Shown one piece after another: positions 1-7,549 of a stretch of 64,000 nucleotides of DNA. Positions within the stretch are counted from its first letter, which is position 1. Each line of letters opens with the position of its first letter. This DNA is from Streptomyces diastatochromogenes (lineage in GTDB: Bacteria; Actinomycetota; Actinomycetes; Streptomycetales; Streptomycetaceae), in assembly GCA_026913215.1 (NCBI GenBank), contig JAPTYK010000003.1:1-64000 (forward strand). The letters are read 5' to 3'. The translations under genes were made by a program, and so were the position numbers. The notes under the pieces were generated by a model that was not told where the DNA came from, made no database searches, and saw only the letters and a program-made list of their open reading frames with translations.

Positions 1-7
1 CTGAGCG

Positions 8-127
8 CGCCTCGCGCAAGCGCGAGGCGAATTCCCGCGCAAGCGCGGGAATTAAATTCCGCAAGCGGAATTCTAAAAGCGGGTCAATTCGCGCAAGCGC
101 GAATTGTGGGCACCCGCGCAAGCGCGG
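8..127. repeat. Telomere-like array of five palindromes
   Basis: Five consecutive hairpin-forming palindromes lie at 8-29, 30-53, 55-72, 85-106 and 114-127. Their arms are 10, 11 (plus flank), 8, 10 and 6 bp and are perfect, and every one is centred on GCAAGC. Streptomyces linear replicons end in closely packed palindromes whose small loops fold back in the 3' overhang and are capped by terminal protein. The position at the very start of the window and the tpg/tap genes a few kb inward support a telomere. The sequence does not begin with the archetypal CCCGCGGAGCGGGTACC, so this would be a non-archetypal type. The true terminus may lie slightly outside the window. Confidence 0.8.
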
Positions 128-1093
128 TTGCCTGGGCTGGCAGCAAGGGGAGGTGCATCATGCGCGGGCCCGTGTAGGGCTTGGGGTTACTGCCCACCAC
201 CCCCGCAACGGAGGTGACAGGCCGTTGGCCTGGCAGGGTGCCCGCCCCACCGCAGTGATGGGCTCCGCTGCGCTCCGCCCAAACCCCTCCCCCGCCCTCG
301 AAACCGTTCACCAATACCCCGTCAGCATGCACGTCAACCCGTCGCTTCGGGACGGAATGTGGCGACGCATCACCCGGGCGAGCGAACGAACATACCGCAT
401 GATGCATCATCCTGATGAGCTGTGTAGTGTTTGGGTCCTGTCTGCGCCACCCCGGACCCTGGCTAAAAACTTACCGGCTGAATTAAGAATTGCGCGTCCT
501 TGAACAGCTTAGCCATAGAACGGAAGCCCTGTATGGGAATGCCGGAATTCGGCGTGCGGAGGTACATGAGTCGTTCGGCCGCTAGGCCGCACGGCGGAAC
601 CCACCACCGGCACCGGCCACGCCTCCATGCTGTTGAGCGTCACGGTCGGCACCACCCGAGACTCAGAGCCGATGGTGCCCTCCACGGCCCGCACGGGAGC
701 CGCCGGGCCGCACGCGAAGCCGCCTCAGCCACGGAGGGGTGCGTGCGCAGGAGCAGGAGGCCGCGCGTGCCGGGTGTCGGCCGAGGGCCGGGGCGCCCGG
801 AGCGTGCGCACCTGGGTGGCCTGCTTGTTGGTGCCGTCGGTGGCGGGGTGCCGGGACGGCCCGAGGCCCTGGTGCGGCCTCGCGCGCGTGCGTCTTAAGG
901 AAAAGAGGGGGCCTCGGGGAAACGTGCCTTGACCTGGCGTTTTCCGGAAGTGGATGTGTCAGCCACAACACATTGACCTGCGGAAATGTGTCCGTGGTGC
1001 CACAGCGACACCCATATTTGCCAACCAAGCTTGTACAAGTGTGGAACGTTGCTGGTGGGACCGGGTTTCCAGGAAACACGGTCCGAATCCGCT
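128..1093. other. Subtelomeric region without supported genes
   Basis: Several open frames overlap here on both strands, but none gives a protein with recognisable motifs, a convincing ribosome binding site or consistent codon bias. Short imperfect inverted repeats between about 940 and 1060 could belong to the promoter of the next gene. I see no RNA gene. Confidence 0.5.
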
Positions 1094-2071
1094 GTGTCGG
1101 CGTCGACACCAAAGCGCCCCTCCGCCGGCCGCGGCAAGGGCCGCATCGCTGCTGTTCCGCCCGGTGGTGACAGTGCCTTCCGCGAGACCCTGTCCTCCCG
1201 GCTGGGTAAGGACATCAAGCCGCCGACCCGCAAGCGGGCCGTGCGGCAGATGGACGTCAGCGTCCGGTACACATACCGAGCGCCCCACGACATGTACGGC
1301 CGGTTCGGCTACAGCGTGGTCTCCAACGACTTCCTCGCCGACGTCCTGGCGGTGCTCATCGCGCAGCACGGTATGTCGCCGATCCAGTCCGCGGTGCTCC
1401 TGTGGTGCATCGGGCGGCAGCGTGAGGGGTGGCTGCGCGCCACGCACAAGAAGATCGCCGACAAGCTGGGCGTGGAGCGGTCGTACGTCACCCGGGCCAT
1501 CGGCCGCCTGGAGCACTGGCAGATGGTCCAGCGTGTCGACAACGGGCTGATTTTCGTGAACCCGATGCTCGGGTTCGAGGGCAAAGGCGATGTCCAGCGC
1601 GAGATCCTAGACGCGCTGCGAGACAAGGAGACCGGGAAGAGCTGCCCGAGGACGTCTTCCCCGCCCTCAACGCCCCGCTGCCGCCGCGCAGCGTGCAGCT
1701 GGAGCTCGGTGTCGAAGACAGGGAAGCTGAGCGCCCTCATCGAGCGCCAGGAGCCCGGCGGCGAGGTGAACGCCTCCCAGGCCGAGCTGGGGGCCCGCGT
1801 GGGCCTGTCCAGGAACTCCGCGAACACCGCAATGGCGCTACTGGAGAGCCGGAACCTCGTACTGCGGCCCAAGGACCGCAAGTACCGGACCTACCACCTC
1901 CACCCCTACGTCGCCTCCTACGCCTCCCAGGAGGACCTGGAGGACGCGATCGAGGACGCCGCCGAGCGCATCGAGGCCGGCGAACTGCCCGACATCACCG
2001 CCCCGCTGTACGAGACCGCCCCGCCCAAGCGCCAGGCCCAACCTCTCCGAGCCGTGCGCGCCGCCGTCTGA
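1094..2071 (+). CDS. Double winged-helix DNA-binding protein (frameshifted in the middle)
   Basis: The protein has two winged-helix domains. The first contains HKKIADKLGVERSYVTRAIG (about residues 118-137), the second contains QAELGARVGLSRNSANTAMA (about 230-250). Both are followed by a wing strand, as in small plasmid replication and control proteins. A stretch between about 1637 and 1722 is out of frame. The neighbouring frame restores a plausible linker (ELPEDVFPALNAPLPPRSV), so two compensating single-base errors are likely. The start is uncertain: GTG at 1094 is chosen, but the frame is open back to ATG at 986. The first gene after the telomere is often a replication or end-maintenance function in linear plasmids, but that role is only inferred here. 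Confidence 0.55.
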   Translation: MSASTPKRPSAGRGKGRIAAVPPGGDSAFRETLSSRLGKDIKPPTRKRAVRQMDVSVRYTYRAPHDMYGRFGYSVVSNDFLADVLAVLIAQHGMSPIQSAVLLWCIGRQREGWLRATHKKIADKLGVERSYVTRAIGRLEHWQMVQRVDNGLIFVNPMLGFEGKGDVQREILDALRDKETGKSCPRTSSPPSTPRCRRAACSWSSVSKTGKLSALIERQEPGGEVNASQAELGARVGLSRNSANTAMALLESRNLVLRPKDRKYRTYHLHPYVASYASQEDLEDAIEDAAERIEAGELPDITAPLYETAPPKRQAQPLRAVRAAV

Positions 2072-2160
2072 TGCCGCCAGCCATCACCTCCGGGTGGCTC
2101 CGCACAGAACGTCCGAAGCCACCCGGAGAGGTCACTGGTCTGCCAGCCGGTGACTGGTTA

Positions 2161-2505
2161 TCAGTTCGAGGGGAGCTCCACGGCGAGGACGCCCCGGGCC
2201 TCCAGCTTCTCGGTCAGGGTCCTCAGCTCCTTGGCGCTGCCGATCGCCTGGTTCAGGCGCGCGCGGATGACCATGCAGGCCTGCTCGTCGACCAGCCGCC
2301 GCCAGCAGGTCTGACCCGAGCCGAACCCGAGCTCCAGCGGCAGCAATTGCCAGGCGATGTCGTTGTCCAGCACGTACAGGACGCCCTGCAGACACAGCCG
2401 GTCCGGCACCGGCCGAGGCCCCGGCGACCGTTCGGGCCAGGGGGGCAGAAGCGGCTCGACCAGTGCCCACAAGTCGTCATCCACGATCCACGGCCGGGTA
2501 CTCAC
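2161..2505 (-). pseudogene. Truncated IS5-type transposase (N-terminal DUF4096 part)
   Basis: The first 69 residues match the N-terminal domain of Streptomyces IS5-family transposases: MSTRPWIVDDDLWALVEPLL, then the WQLLPLELGFGSGQTCWRRL region. After WRRL the sequence changes to an unrelated 45-residue tail ending ...VLAVELPSN. The DDE catalytic part is missing, so this is a dead fragment, probably truncated by recombination near the telomere. No terminal inverted repeats were found. Confidence 0.75.
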
Positions 2506-2629
2506 ACCATCCCGAACCGCCGAATCGTCGCACCGGTCACAGCCAACCAGGTTCGTTCGACAAGATCATGTCACAACCTCTACGAGCGACCGCAGCCCAA
2601 AACCGCTCTGACCTGCACGAACGATGACT

Positions 2630-2691
2630 CCCGTGTTCTAGAGATCTAGAACACGGGGGTGTGGGTTTGTTCTGAGGATCTGGAACAAACC
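2630..2691. promoter_or_regulatory. Pair of related palindromes, core GTTCTNNNGATCTNGAAC
   Basis: The palindrome at 2630-2657 has perfect 13-bp arms around GTTCTAGAGATCTAGAAC. The one at 2664-2691 has 9-bp perfect arms and the related core GTTCTGAGGATCTGGAAC. Two sites of one consensus 34 bp apart suggest binding sites for one dimeric DNA-binding protein. The neighbouring winged-helix proteins are candidates. A hairpin or terminator role is possible. Confidence 0.5.
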
Positions 2692-2820
2692 GGGGCACTG
2701 AAGGCCTGAGTGGCTAGCCAGGGCAGCAGCCCGTTACGCCACACCTCGCCTTAAGAACTAGAACGACGAAGAAAGACCAGGTCAGAAGCTTGCGCTTCCC
2801 GAGATACGTCCCTTCACGAG

Positions 2821-3182
2821 CTACATATCCCCGTCGTTATGTAGCGCCTGAGGAGACACATCGAGCACCAAACGTCAGCCAGCCTGACACTTTGGAGGGC
2901 AAAACGTCAGCGAGCCCGACGTTTTGGTAGGGCTCTGTCAGGCCCTCCTGCGAGGGCCCAGAGCGCTGGAACGACCGAAGGCAAGAGTCCTACGGGGCGA
3001 GCTGCCGGCTGGCCCCCGGGTATCTACAGCTGCAACCACCCAAATCCCACGGAGTGGCGGTGCTTGAGCCCAGAGCCAAGAGGCTGTATCACGCGCGCGC
3101 GCTCTAGAGGGAAGAGTAGTGCGTTTCTGCAGGTCAGCGCGTCGGCGTGAGAAAGATATGTCAGCCCTGGACTGACATATCT
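2821..3182. repeat. Cluster of inverted repeats in the long intergenic region
   Basis: Inverted repeats include 2821-2844 (CTACATA arms), 2868-2895 (CCAAACGTCAG arms, one bulge), 2900-2926 (CAAAACGTC arms, perfect) and 3154-3182 (AGATATGTCAG arms, 7-base loop). The first two sites of the CGTCAG type share half-site sequence. The stretch 2506-3414 carries no supported gene and is dominated by such dyads, which fits an operator cluster or a replication origin. Confidence 0.5.
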
Positions 3183-3214
3183 CGGTCGGGATGTCAGCTA
3201 GCTCTGACCGAGCA

Positions 3215-3277
3215 ACCGCGTTTCGTGGCAGTACTGCCACGAAACGCGGTGTTGTGCGTCAGCTGGCGCACAACACC
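3215..3277. repeat. 36-bp perfect palindrome abutting a second long palindrome
   Basis: Positions 3215-3250 form a perfect 36-bp palindrome centred on GTGGCAGTACTGCCAC. It overlaps by 3 bp a second dyad at 3248-3277 with 11-bp perfect arms (GGTGTTGTGCG). The core GTGGCANTACTGCCAC recurs at 3348-3363, just upstream of the next gene, so it is probably a protein-binding site rather than only a hairpin. Confidence 0.6.
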
Positions 3278-3347
3278 GACTCGGAGGTCGAAGGTCAGCT
3301 CAGGACTGACGTACGGGTGACTTTCGTGTCGGTGCTGCCGCGTTTTA

Positions 3348-3363
3348 GTGGCACTACTGCCAC
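3348..3363. promoter_or_regulatory. Putative operator GTGGCACTACTGCCAC upstream of the winged-helix operon
   Basis: This 16-bp dyad differs by one base from the core of the 36-bp palindrome at 3215-3250. It lies 51 bp before the start of the gene at 3415, where an autoregulatory operator would be expected. The cognate protein is inferred to be one of the two winged-helix proteins downstream. Confidence 0.5.
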
Positions 3364-3414
3364 GGTTCTCCGCTATGGTTCTGGCATCACGATGATCAAG
3401 GAGGCGGCGACCCC

Positions 3415-4062
3415 ATGAGCTCAGGGCCCCTGGACGGCAGCGCAGCGCCGAAGCTGCCCGGCGCCCCTTCCCGTCGTCGGCGGCGCCCGAAGCCGCCGCC
3501 CACTGCCTACAGCCGGTCCTCTGGCTCCACCATTGAGTTGCCCGTTGGCCATGCCGCCCAGGTCTTCCCCGTTGGCTCCAGCACGGGGTTCATCGGCGAG
3601 GCGTTCTCCATGGACAGCCTGGAGTTCATGCGCTGGGCTGCTGTCCGCTACGACAACGACCGGTTCGTGCTCGTGGTGCTGTTCCACCTGATGGGCTCGC
3701 AGAAGCCCGGGGGGCTGATCGAGGCCAAACACGAGGACGTCGCCGAGGCCCTCGGATACAGCCGGTCTCACATCAGCCGCGTGTTCAACGTTCTGGAGAC
3801 CGACGGAGCGCTGCGCCGGGTCCAGCGGGGCCTCTACCAGCTCAACCCGGCCGCGTCGCTCAGGGGCGGGCTCAGAGAGCCGCAGAAGGGCGAGAAGAAG
3901 CGTTCCAGGGCGGGTATGGGCGACAGGGTGGAGCAGCTGGACCTGTTGCGCGAGATCATGGGGGACCCGGACGCACCTGAAGCGTTCCGGGCGATGGCCG
4001 CTCCCGGCGCGAAACTGGAAGTGCGCAAGAAGTCGGATGGGGAAGGGAAGGCCACGTCATGA
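3415..4062 (+). CDS. Winged-helix protein, possible replication or control protein
   Basis: This 215-residue protein has a Pro/Arg-rich N-terminus and a central winged helix (HEDVAEALGYSRSHISRVFN, about residues 106-125, followed by a basic wing). A charged C-terminal helix follows. It starts at ATG 3415 after a strong AAGGAGG. Its stop overlaps the next start (ATGA), so the two genes form a coupled operon. The winged helix resembles those of small plasmid replication or copy-control proteins. No enzymatic motif is visible. Position inside the telomere, next to a palindrome-rich region, supports a plasmid maintenance role, but this is inference. Confidence 0.6.
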   Translation: MSSGPLDGSAAPKLPGAPSRRRRRPKPPPTAYSRSSGSTIELPVGHAAQVFPVGSSTGFIGEAFSMDSLEFMRWAAVRYDNDRFVLVVLFHLMGSQKPGGLIEAKHEDVAEALGYSRSHISRVFNVLETDGALRRVQRGLYQLNPAASLRGGLREPQKGEKKRSRAGMGDRVEQLDLLREIMGDPDAPEAFRAMAAPGAKLEVRKKSDGEGKATS

Positions 4063-4544
4063 CGTCCGCTGCCGAGGAATGGGTTCCGCGCCGCAACGTG
4101 CTGTGGGGCAGCTTCAACGGTCTCGCGTACGTGCCGCGGTTGCCTCCCACGGTCTACACCCTGCTGCTGCACATGATGACCGAGCAGGAGCCGGGCGGCC
4201 TGGTCGTCGCCACGCATGACGAACTCGCGGCCGGCCTCGCCATGGAGCGCGGGATGATCAGCCGCGCCATGCCGCACCTGGTCGCCGCCCGGCTCGTCAC
4301 GGTGGTCCGGCGCGGGCGCTTCCAGCTGCATCCGATGATCGCCGCCTTCAACGACCCCCGCGAGCAACAGCGAGCCGTCAAGGCTCTGCCCCCGGACATG
4401 CGCCTGGACTCCGGCGACTTCGAAGACGAGTACGAGCGCCGCTTCCAGCTGCACCTGGACGAGAAGGCTCGCAAGGCCGAGGCCAAGGCCAAGAGCAACA
4501 TCACGCCCATCACCAGGACGGCTCGGCTCAAGCGCGTCCGCTGA
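4059..4544 (+). CDS. Second winged-helix protein of the operon
   Basis: This 161-residue protein is related in architecture to its upstream neighbour. A single winged helix (HDELAAGLAMERGMISRAMP, about residues 54-73) is followed by the wing RRGRFQLHPMIAAF. The C-terminus is a long, charged helix with many Lys and Glu, possibly a coiled coil. The start overlaps the previous stop by four bases. The pair probably arose by duplication and may act as a heteromer on the nearby palindromes. No closer family assignment can be made. Confidence 0.6.
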   Translation: MTSAAEEWVPRRNVLWGSFNGLAYVPRLPPTVYTLLLHMMTEQEPGGLVVATHDELAAGLAMERGMISRAMPHLVAARLVTVVRRGRFQLHPMIAAFNDPREQQRAVKALPPDMRLDSGDFEDEYERRFQLHLDEKARKAEAKAKSNITPITRTARLKRVR

Positions 4545-4563
4545 CCGCGACCGACTTCACCAG

Positions 4564-4596
4564 CACGGCGCCGCACCTCTTCGGTGCGGCGCCGTG
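4564..4596. terminator. Bidirectional hairpin terminator
   Basis: A perfect 14-bp stem (CACGGCGCCGCACC with its complement) encloses a 5-base loop. It lies between the end of the winged-helix operon and the converging tpg gene. Confidence 0.75.
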
Positions 4597-4708
4597 TGCG
4601 TGAGCTTCGCTCCGCAGCGTGTCTGCCCAGGGGGCTGCTCTGTGAGCTTCTCGGCTGTGGGGCCGGCGTGCCGCGTAGGGGTGTGCCGGGCCGGGGGTTT
4701 TTGGGTTT

Positions 4709-5266
4709 TTAGAATTCTAGGTCGATGTAGTCGATGTCGTTGATTTCTACTTCTGAGAGGCCTGGGGCGCGGGTTCCGTTGTCTTGGAAATAGGTTTCTC
4801 TGAGGCCTTCGGCGATGATGTGGCGCATTTGGTGGTCGCTGGCGCCTTGGGTGTCGGCGTCGAAGAGGCGGCGGGCGTAGGTGGGGGGGAGGTGGACGGT
4901 GAGGCGGCGGAAGCGGCCGTCGTCGGTGGTGCCGATGGGGGCGGTGTAGCCGAAGCGGGCGCGGGTTTCGATGGTGATGCCGGTGGTGGTGGCGGCTTGG
5001 TGGCGGCGGCGTTTGCGGACTTGGGGCTGCCAGCGGGCGTGTACGGCGGCTTCGATGCGGGCGGCGATGTCTTTGGGGGGGTGTTTTCTTGCTCCTCGGC
5101 GGTAGCGGTTGACGGAGTCGGGGGTGACGCCGATCTCTTGGGCTACGGCCTTTGCGGTGCCGAGGTGTTTGATGAGGAAGTTCACCCGGGCTTGGACGCT
5201 TTTGGGGGGTTCTTTTGTGAAGTGCTCTCGGTCGGCGCGTTCGAGGGCGTCGTCGATGTCTCCCAT
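4709..5266 (-). CDS. tpg: Telomere terminal protein Tpg
   Basis: The 185-residue length is that expected for Streptomyces Tpg proteins. Tpg is bound covalently to the 5' DNA ends and primes patching of the telomeres. The N-terminal half has a helix-turn-helix-like segment (AVAQEIGVTPDSVNRYRRG, about residues 41-59) and a strongly basic stretch (PQVRKRRRHQ). The acidic C-terminus ends EINDIDYIDLEF. It starts at ATG 5266, 15 bp after the end of tap, so both are one transcription unit. Together with the palindromic end at position 8 it indicates that this replicon is linear and protein-capped. Confidence 0.9.
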   Translation of the reverse strand: MGDIDDALERADREHFTKEPPKSVQARVNFLIKHLGTAKAVAQEIGVTPDSVNRYRRGARKHPPKDIAARIEAAVHARWQPQVRKRRRHQAATTTGITIETRARFGYTAPIGTTDDGRFRRLTVHLPPTYARRLFDADTQGASDHQMRHIIAEGLRETYFQDNGTRAPGLSEVEINDIDYIDLEF

Positions 5267-5281
5267 GGGGTGTCAGCTCCC

Positions 5282-7366
5282 TTATTCGCCGTCGTCGAAG
5301 ACGGCGTCGTGGCCGTCGCCCTTGATGTGGCGGGCGGGGTTGTAGCCCTGTTCCATGAGGTCGACCGCCCACAGCAGTGCTTGGACGCCTTCCAGCTTCG
5401 CGAGGCCGGGGGTGGGGCCGAGGCGGAAGCCGCCGGGGATGGGCTTGCCGGAGGCGGCGTAGGGGAGGAAGTCCAGGGGGTTCGGGGTGGGTGAGGGGTA
5501 GACGACGCAGTCGGAGAGGACGGCGAGGGGGTACATGCCTGTCATGCGGGACATGTTGAGCAGTTTGCGGTGCATGTTGACGCGTGCCTTGCTGATGACG
5601 GCGTTGCGGATCCAGGGGGACCAGGTGGGGCGCTGCATGGCCGGCCAGGGTTCGCCGTCCTTGTAGCCCTTGCCTTGGGGGCCTTCGAAGAGTTTGCCGA
5701 TGCCGCCCTTGACGGTGGCTTTGATCGCGGCGAGGACGGCGGCCATGGCCGGGTCGGTCTGTTTGTGGTGTTCCATCGCGGTCAGGAATTCGGCGTCGGT
5801 GAGGTCTTTGGTGACGCCGAGGTCGGCGAGGGTGTCGACGTAGGCGTTCTTGAGTCGGTCGTGCCAGGGGTCGAGGTAGGCGCCGGTTTCCCGTCGGAGG
5901 TATGCCTCGATGATTTCGACGTTGTGGCCGAGTTCCTGGGCGTAGGCGACGGTGTGGGTCTGGTACCAGGCGGGGCCGGTGGGGCGTTCGCCGGTGGGGG
6001 TGAACGGGTTGGGGAGGCGGGGGTCGAGGTCGATGTGGCTGAGGTCGACCAGCCAGCAGCCGGGGACCTTGGGGTAGAACTTCGGGGCTTTGAAGTGTTC
6101 GGGTTCGGAGAGGCCGACCATGAGGCGGGCGGAGGCGGCGAGGAAGGCGGTGTTGAGGTCCAGGCCGACGGCGTACGGGAGTGCGGCTTCTTCGCCGGTG
6201 AGGAGGTCGACGTCGCGGGTCCACTGGTAGGCCTCTTCGTTGAGGAAGCCGCCTTTCCAGCCGGAGTGGACCACTACGGGGTGTTCGGGGCGGGCCTCTG
6301 GGGGGGCCGGGGGGAGCGGTTCGGTTCCGAGGCTGCCCGGGTTGTGGTCGGAGACCCAGTTGCCGGTTTCCTCGTCGCGTACGGGTCGGGTCGGCGGGCG
6401 GAGTGCGGTCATGAGTTCCAGGCCGGTGACCGCCGTGCTGCCGCGTGGGGTGGTGACGCGCTGGGCGTAGACGCCGAGGACGCGGGCGATGTCGGCGGGG
6501 TGCATCTGGGCGACGCCGGGCCAGGAGCGGGTGTCGAGGGCGTCCCAGGGGAGGATGGCGAGCTGGACGCACTGGCGCTGGGAGCCCTGGGCCTTGCGGT
6601 AGACGCGGGCCCATGGGCCGAAGCCGCGCTGGGTGAGCTGCCACTTCGCTTTGGCGATCTGTTTGACGACCGGGTGGTCCTCGGCGAGGCGCAGGCCCCG
6701 TCGGTCCTCCAGGTGTTCCGGCAGTCCGAGCTTGGCGACCGCGGAGGGGGTGAGGACGATCAGGGGGTCGGAGTCCTTGCCGTTGCGGTGCAGCTTCGGT
6801 GCGCCGATTCCGGACTCGGTGAGGGTCCACTCGACCAGTTCGACGATGGTGGTCGCCGGGCAGTCCAGGACGATGCCGTCGACGCCGTACGCCGAGCCGT
6901 CGCCGTCCAGGACGGCCAGGGGGCCGTGCGGGAAGCGGGGGTCGAGGGCGGGCGTGGTCTTCTTCGCTGCGGGCGCTGCGGCGGCGTCGCGAGGCGGGCT
7001 GCCGGGCGGGCGGTGCGTTCGGGGGTGGCGGGGGTTCTTCCGGCGGCGGGGCGGGGGCGGTCGGCGTCTCGGGCCGCGGCGTGGGTGCGGGGAGGGCGTG
7101 GCGGCGGGGGTGCCGTGGGCGGGGTACTTCGCCGCCCAGCCGTTCAGGAGTCGCTGGTACGCCGAGAGGCGCGGCTCCTTCGGCTCGCTCCTGCCGTTCT
7201 CCCAGTTCTTGATGCTCTGCGTCGAGGTCTTCAGTGCGACCGCGAGGCGGGCCTGGGTGATGCCGGCGGCTTCTCGCAGTCGGGCGCGCTCGGCCGGGGG
7301 TGGGAGCTGCGGCTCCTCTTCCAGCAGTGCGTCGACGGACGCGAACAGCTCTTCCTCGGATGCCAT
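5282..7366 (-). CDS. tap: Telomere-associated protein Tap
   Basis: This 694-residue protein begins MASEEELFASVDALLEEEP, typical of Tap. It has a Cro/C1-type helix-turn-helix (ITQARLAVALKTSTQSIKNW, about residues 35-55), a basic Pro/Arg linker (about 95-140) and a large C-terminal domain. Tap binds the 3' overhang and recruits Tpg, and Streptomyces Tap has been reported to have primase/polymerase activity. Here GLDLNTAF (near 402), VKGGIGKLFEG (near 550) and LSDCVVY (near 619) sit in the order and spacing of family B polymerase motifs A, B and C. The start at 7366 has GGAGGTAG upstream. The low-complexity linker may hide compensating frameshifts. Confidence 0.9.
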   Translation of the reverse strand: MASEEELFASVDALLEEEPQLPPPAERARLREAAGITQARLAVALKTSTQSIKNWENGRSEPKEPRLSAYQRLLNGWAAKYPAHGTPAATPSPHPRRGPRRRPPPPRRRKNPRHPRTHRPPGSPPRDAAAAPAAKKTTPALDPRFPHGPLAVLDGDGSAYGVDGIVLDCPATTIVELVEWTLTESGIGAPKLHRNGKDSDPLIVLTPSAVAKLGLPEHLEDRRGLRLAEDHPVVKQIAKAKWQLTQRGFGPWARVYRKAQGSQRQCVQLAILPWDALDTRSWPGVAQMHPADIARVLGVYAQRVTTPRGSTAVTGLELMTALRPPTRPVRDEETGNWVSDHNPGSLGTEPLPPAPPEARPEHPVVVHSGWKGGFLNEEAYQWTRDVDLLTGEEAALPYAVGLDLNTAFLAASARLMVGLSEPEHFKAPKFYPKVPGCWLVDLSHIDLDPRLPNPFTPTGERPTGPAWYQTHTVAYAQELGHNVEIIEAYLRRETGAYLDPWHDRLKNAYVDTLADLGVTKDLTDAEFLTAMEHHKQTDPAMAAVLAAIKATVKGGIGKLFEGPQGKGYKDGEPWPAMQRPTWSPWIRNAVISKARVNMHRKLLNMSRMTGMYPLAVLSDCVVYPSPTPNPLDFLPYAASGKPIPGGFRLGPTPGLAKLEGVQALLWAVDLMEQGYNPARHIKGDGHDAVFDDGE

Positions 7367-7549
7367 GTCGCTACCTCCAGGCTGGAGGATAGCAGGATTT
7401 AGCCCGTGATTTTACTTGGATATTTAACCCGTTTGGAGGCTGTGACCTCGGTGTTCGTGAAGTCCGCACGTCTGGAGTGGCCGTCCCTGAACCGGGGTCC
7501 TTAGCGTGACGGGATCCTCCCCAAGGACCGATCGGACGAGAGCGGAACC

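Noticed and set aside
153..932. Several open frames of 100-150 codons next to the telomere
   Set aside because: They overlap each other, lack ribosome binding sites and recognisable motifs, and have poor codon bias.
4557..6830. 757-codon open frame on the minus strand rich in Arg, Pro and His
   Set aside because: It overlaps tap and tpg in another frame. Its composition is that of a high-G+C shadow frame and it has no motif.
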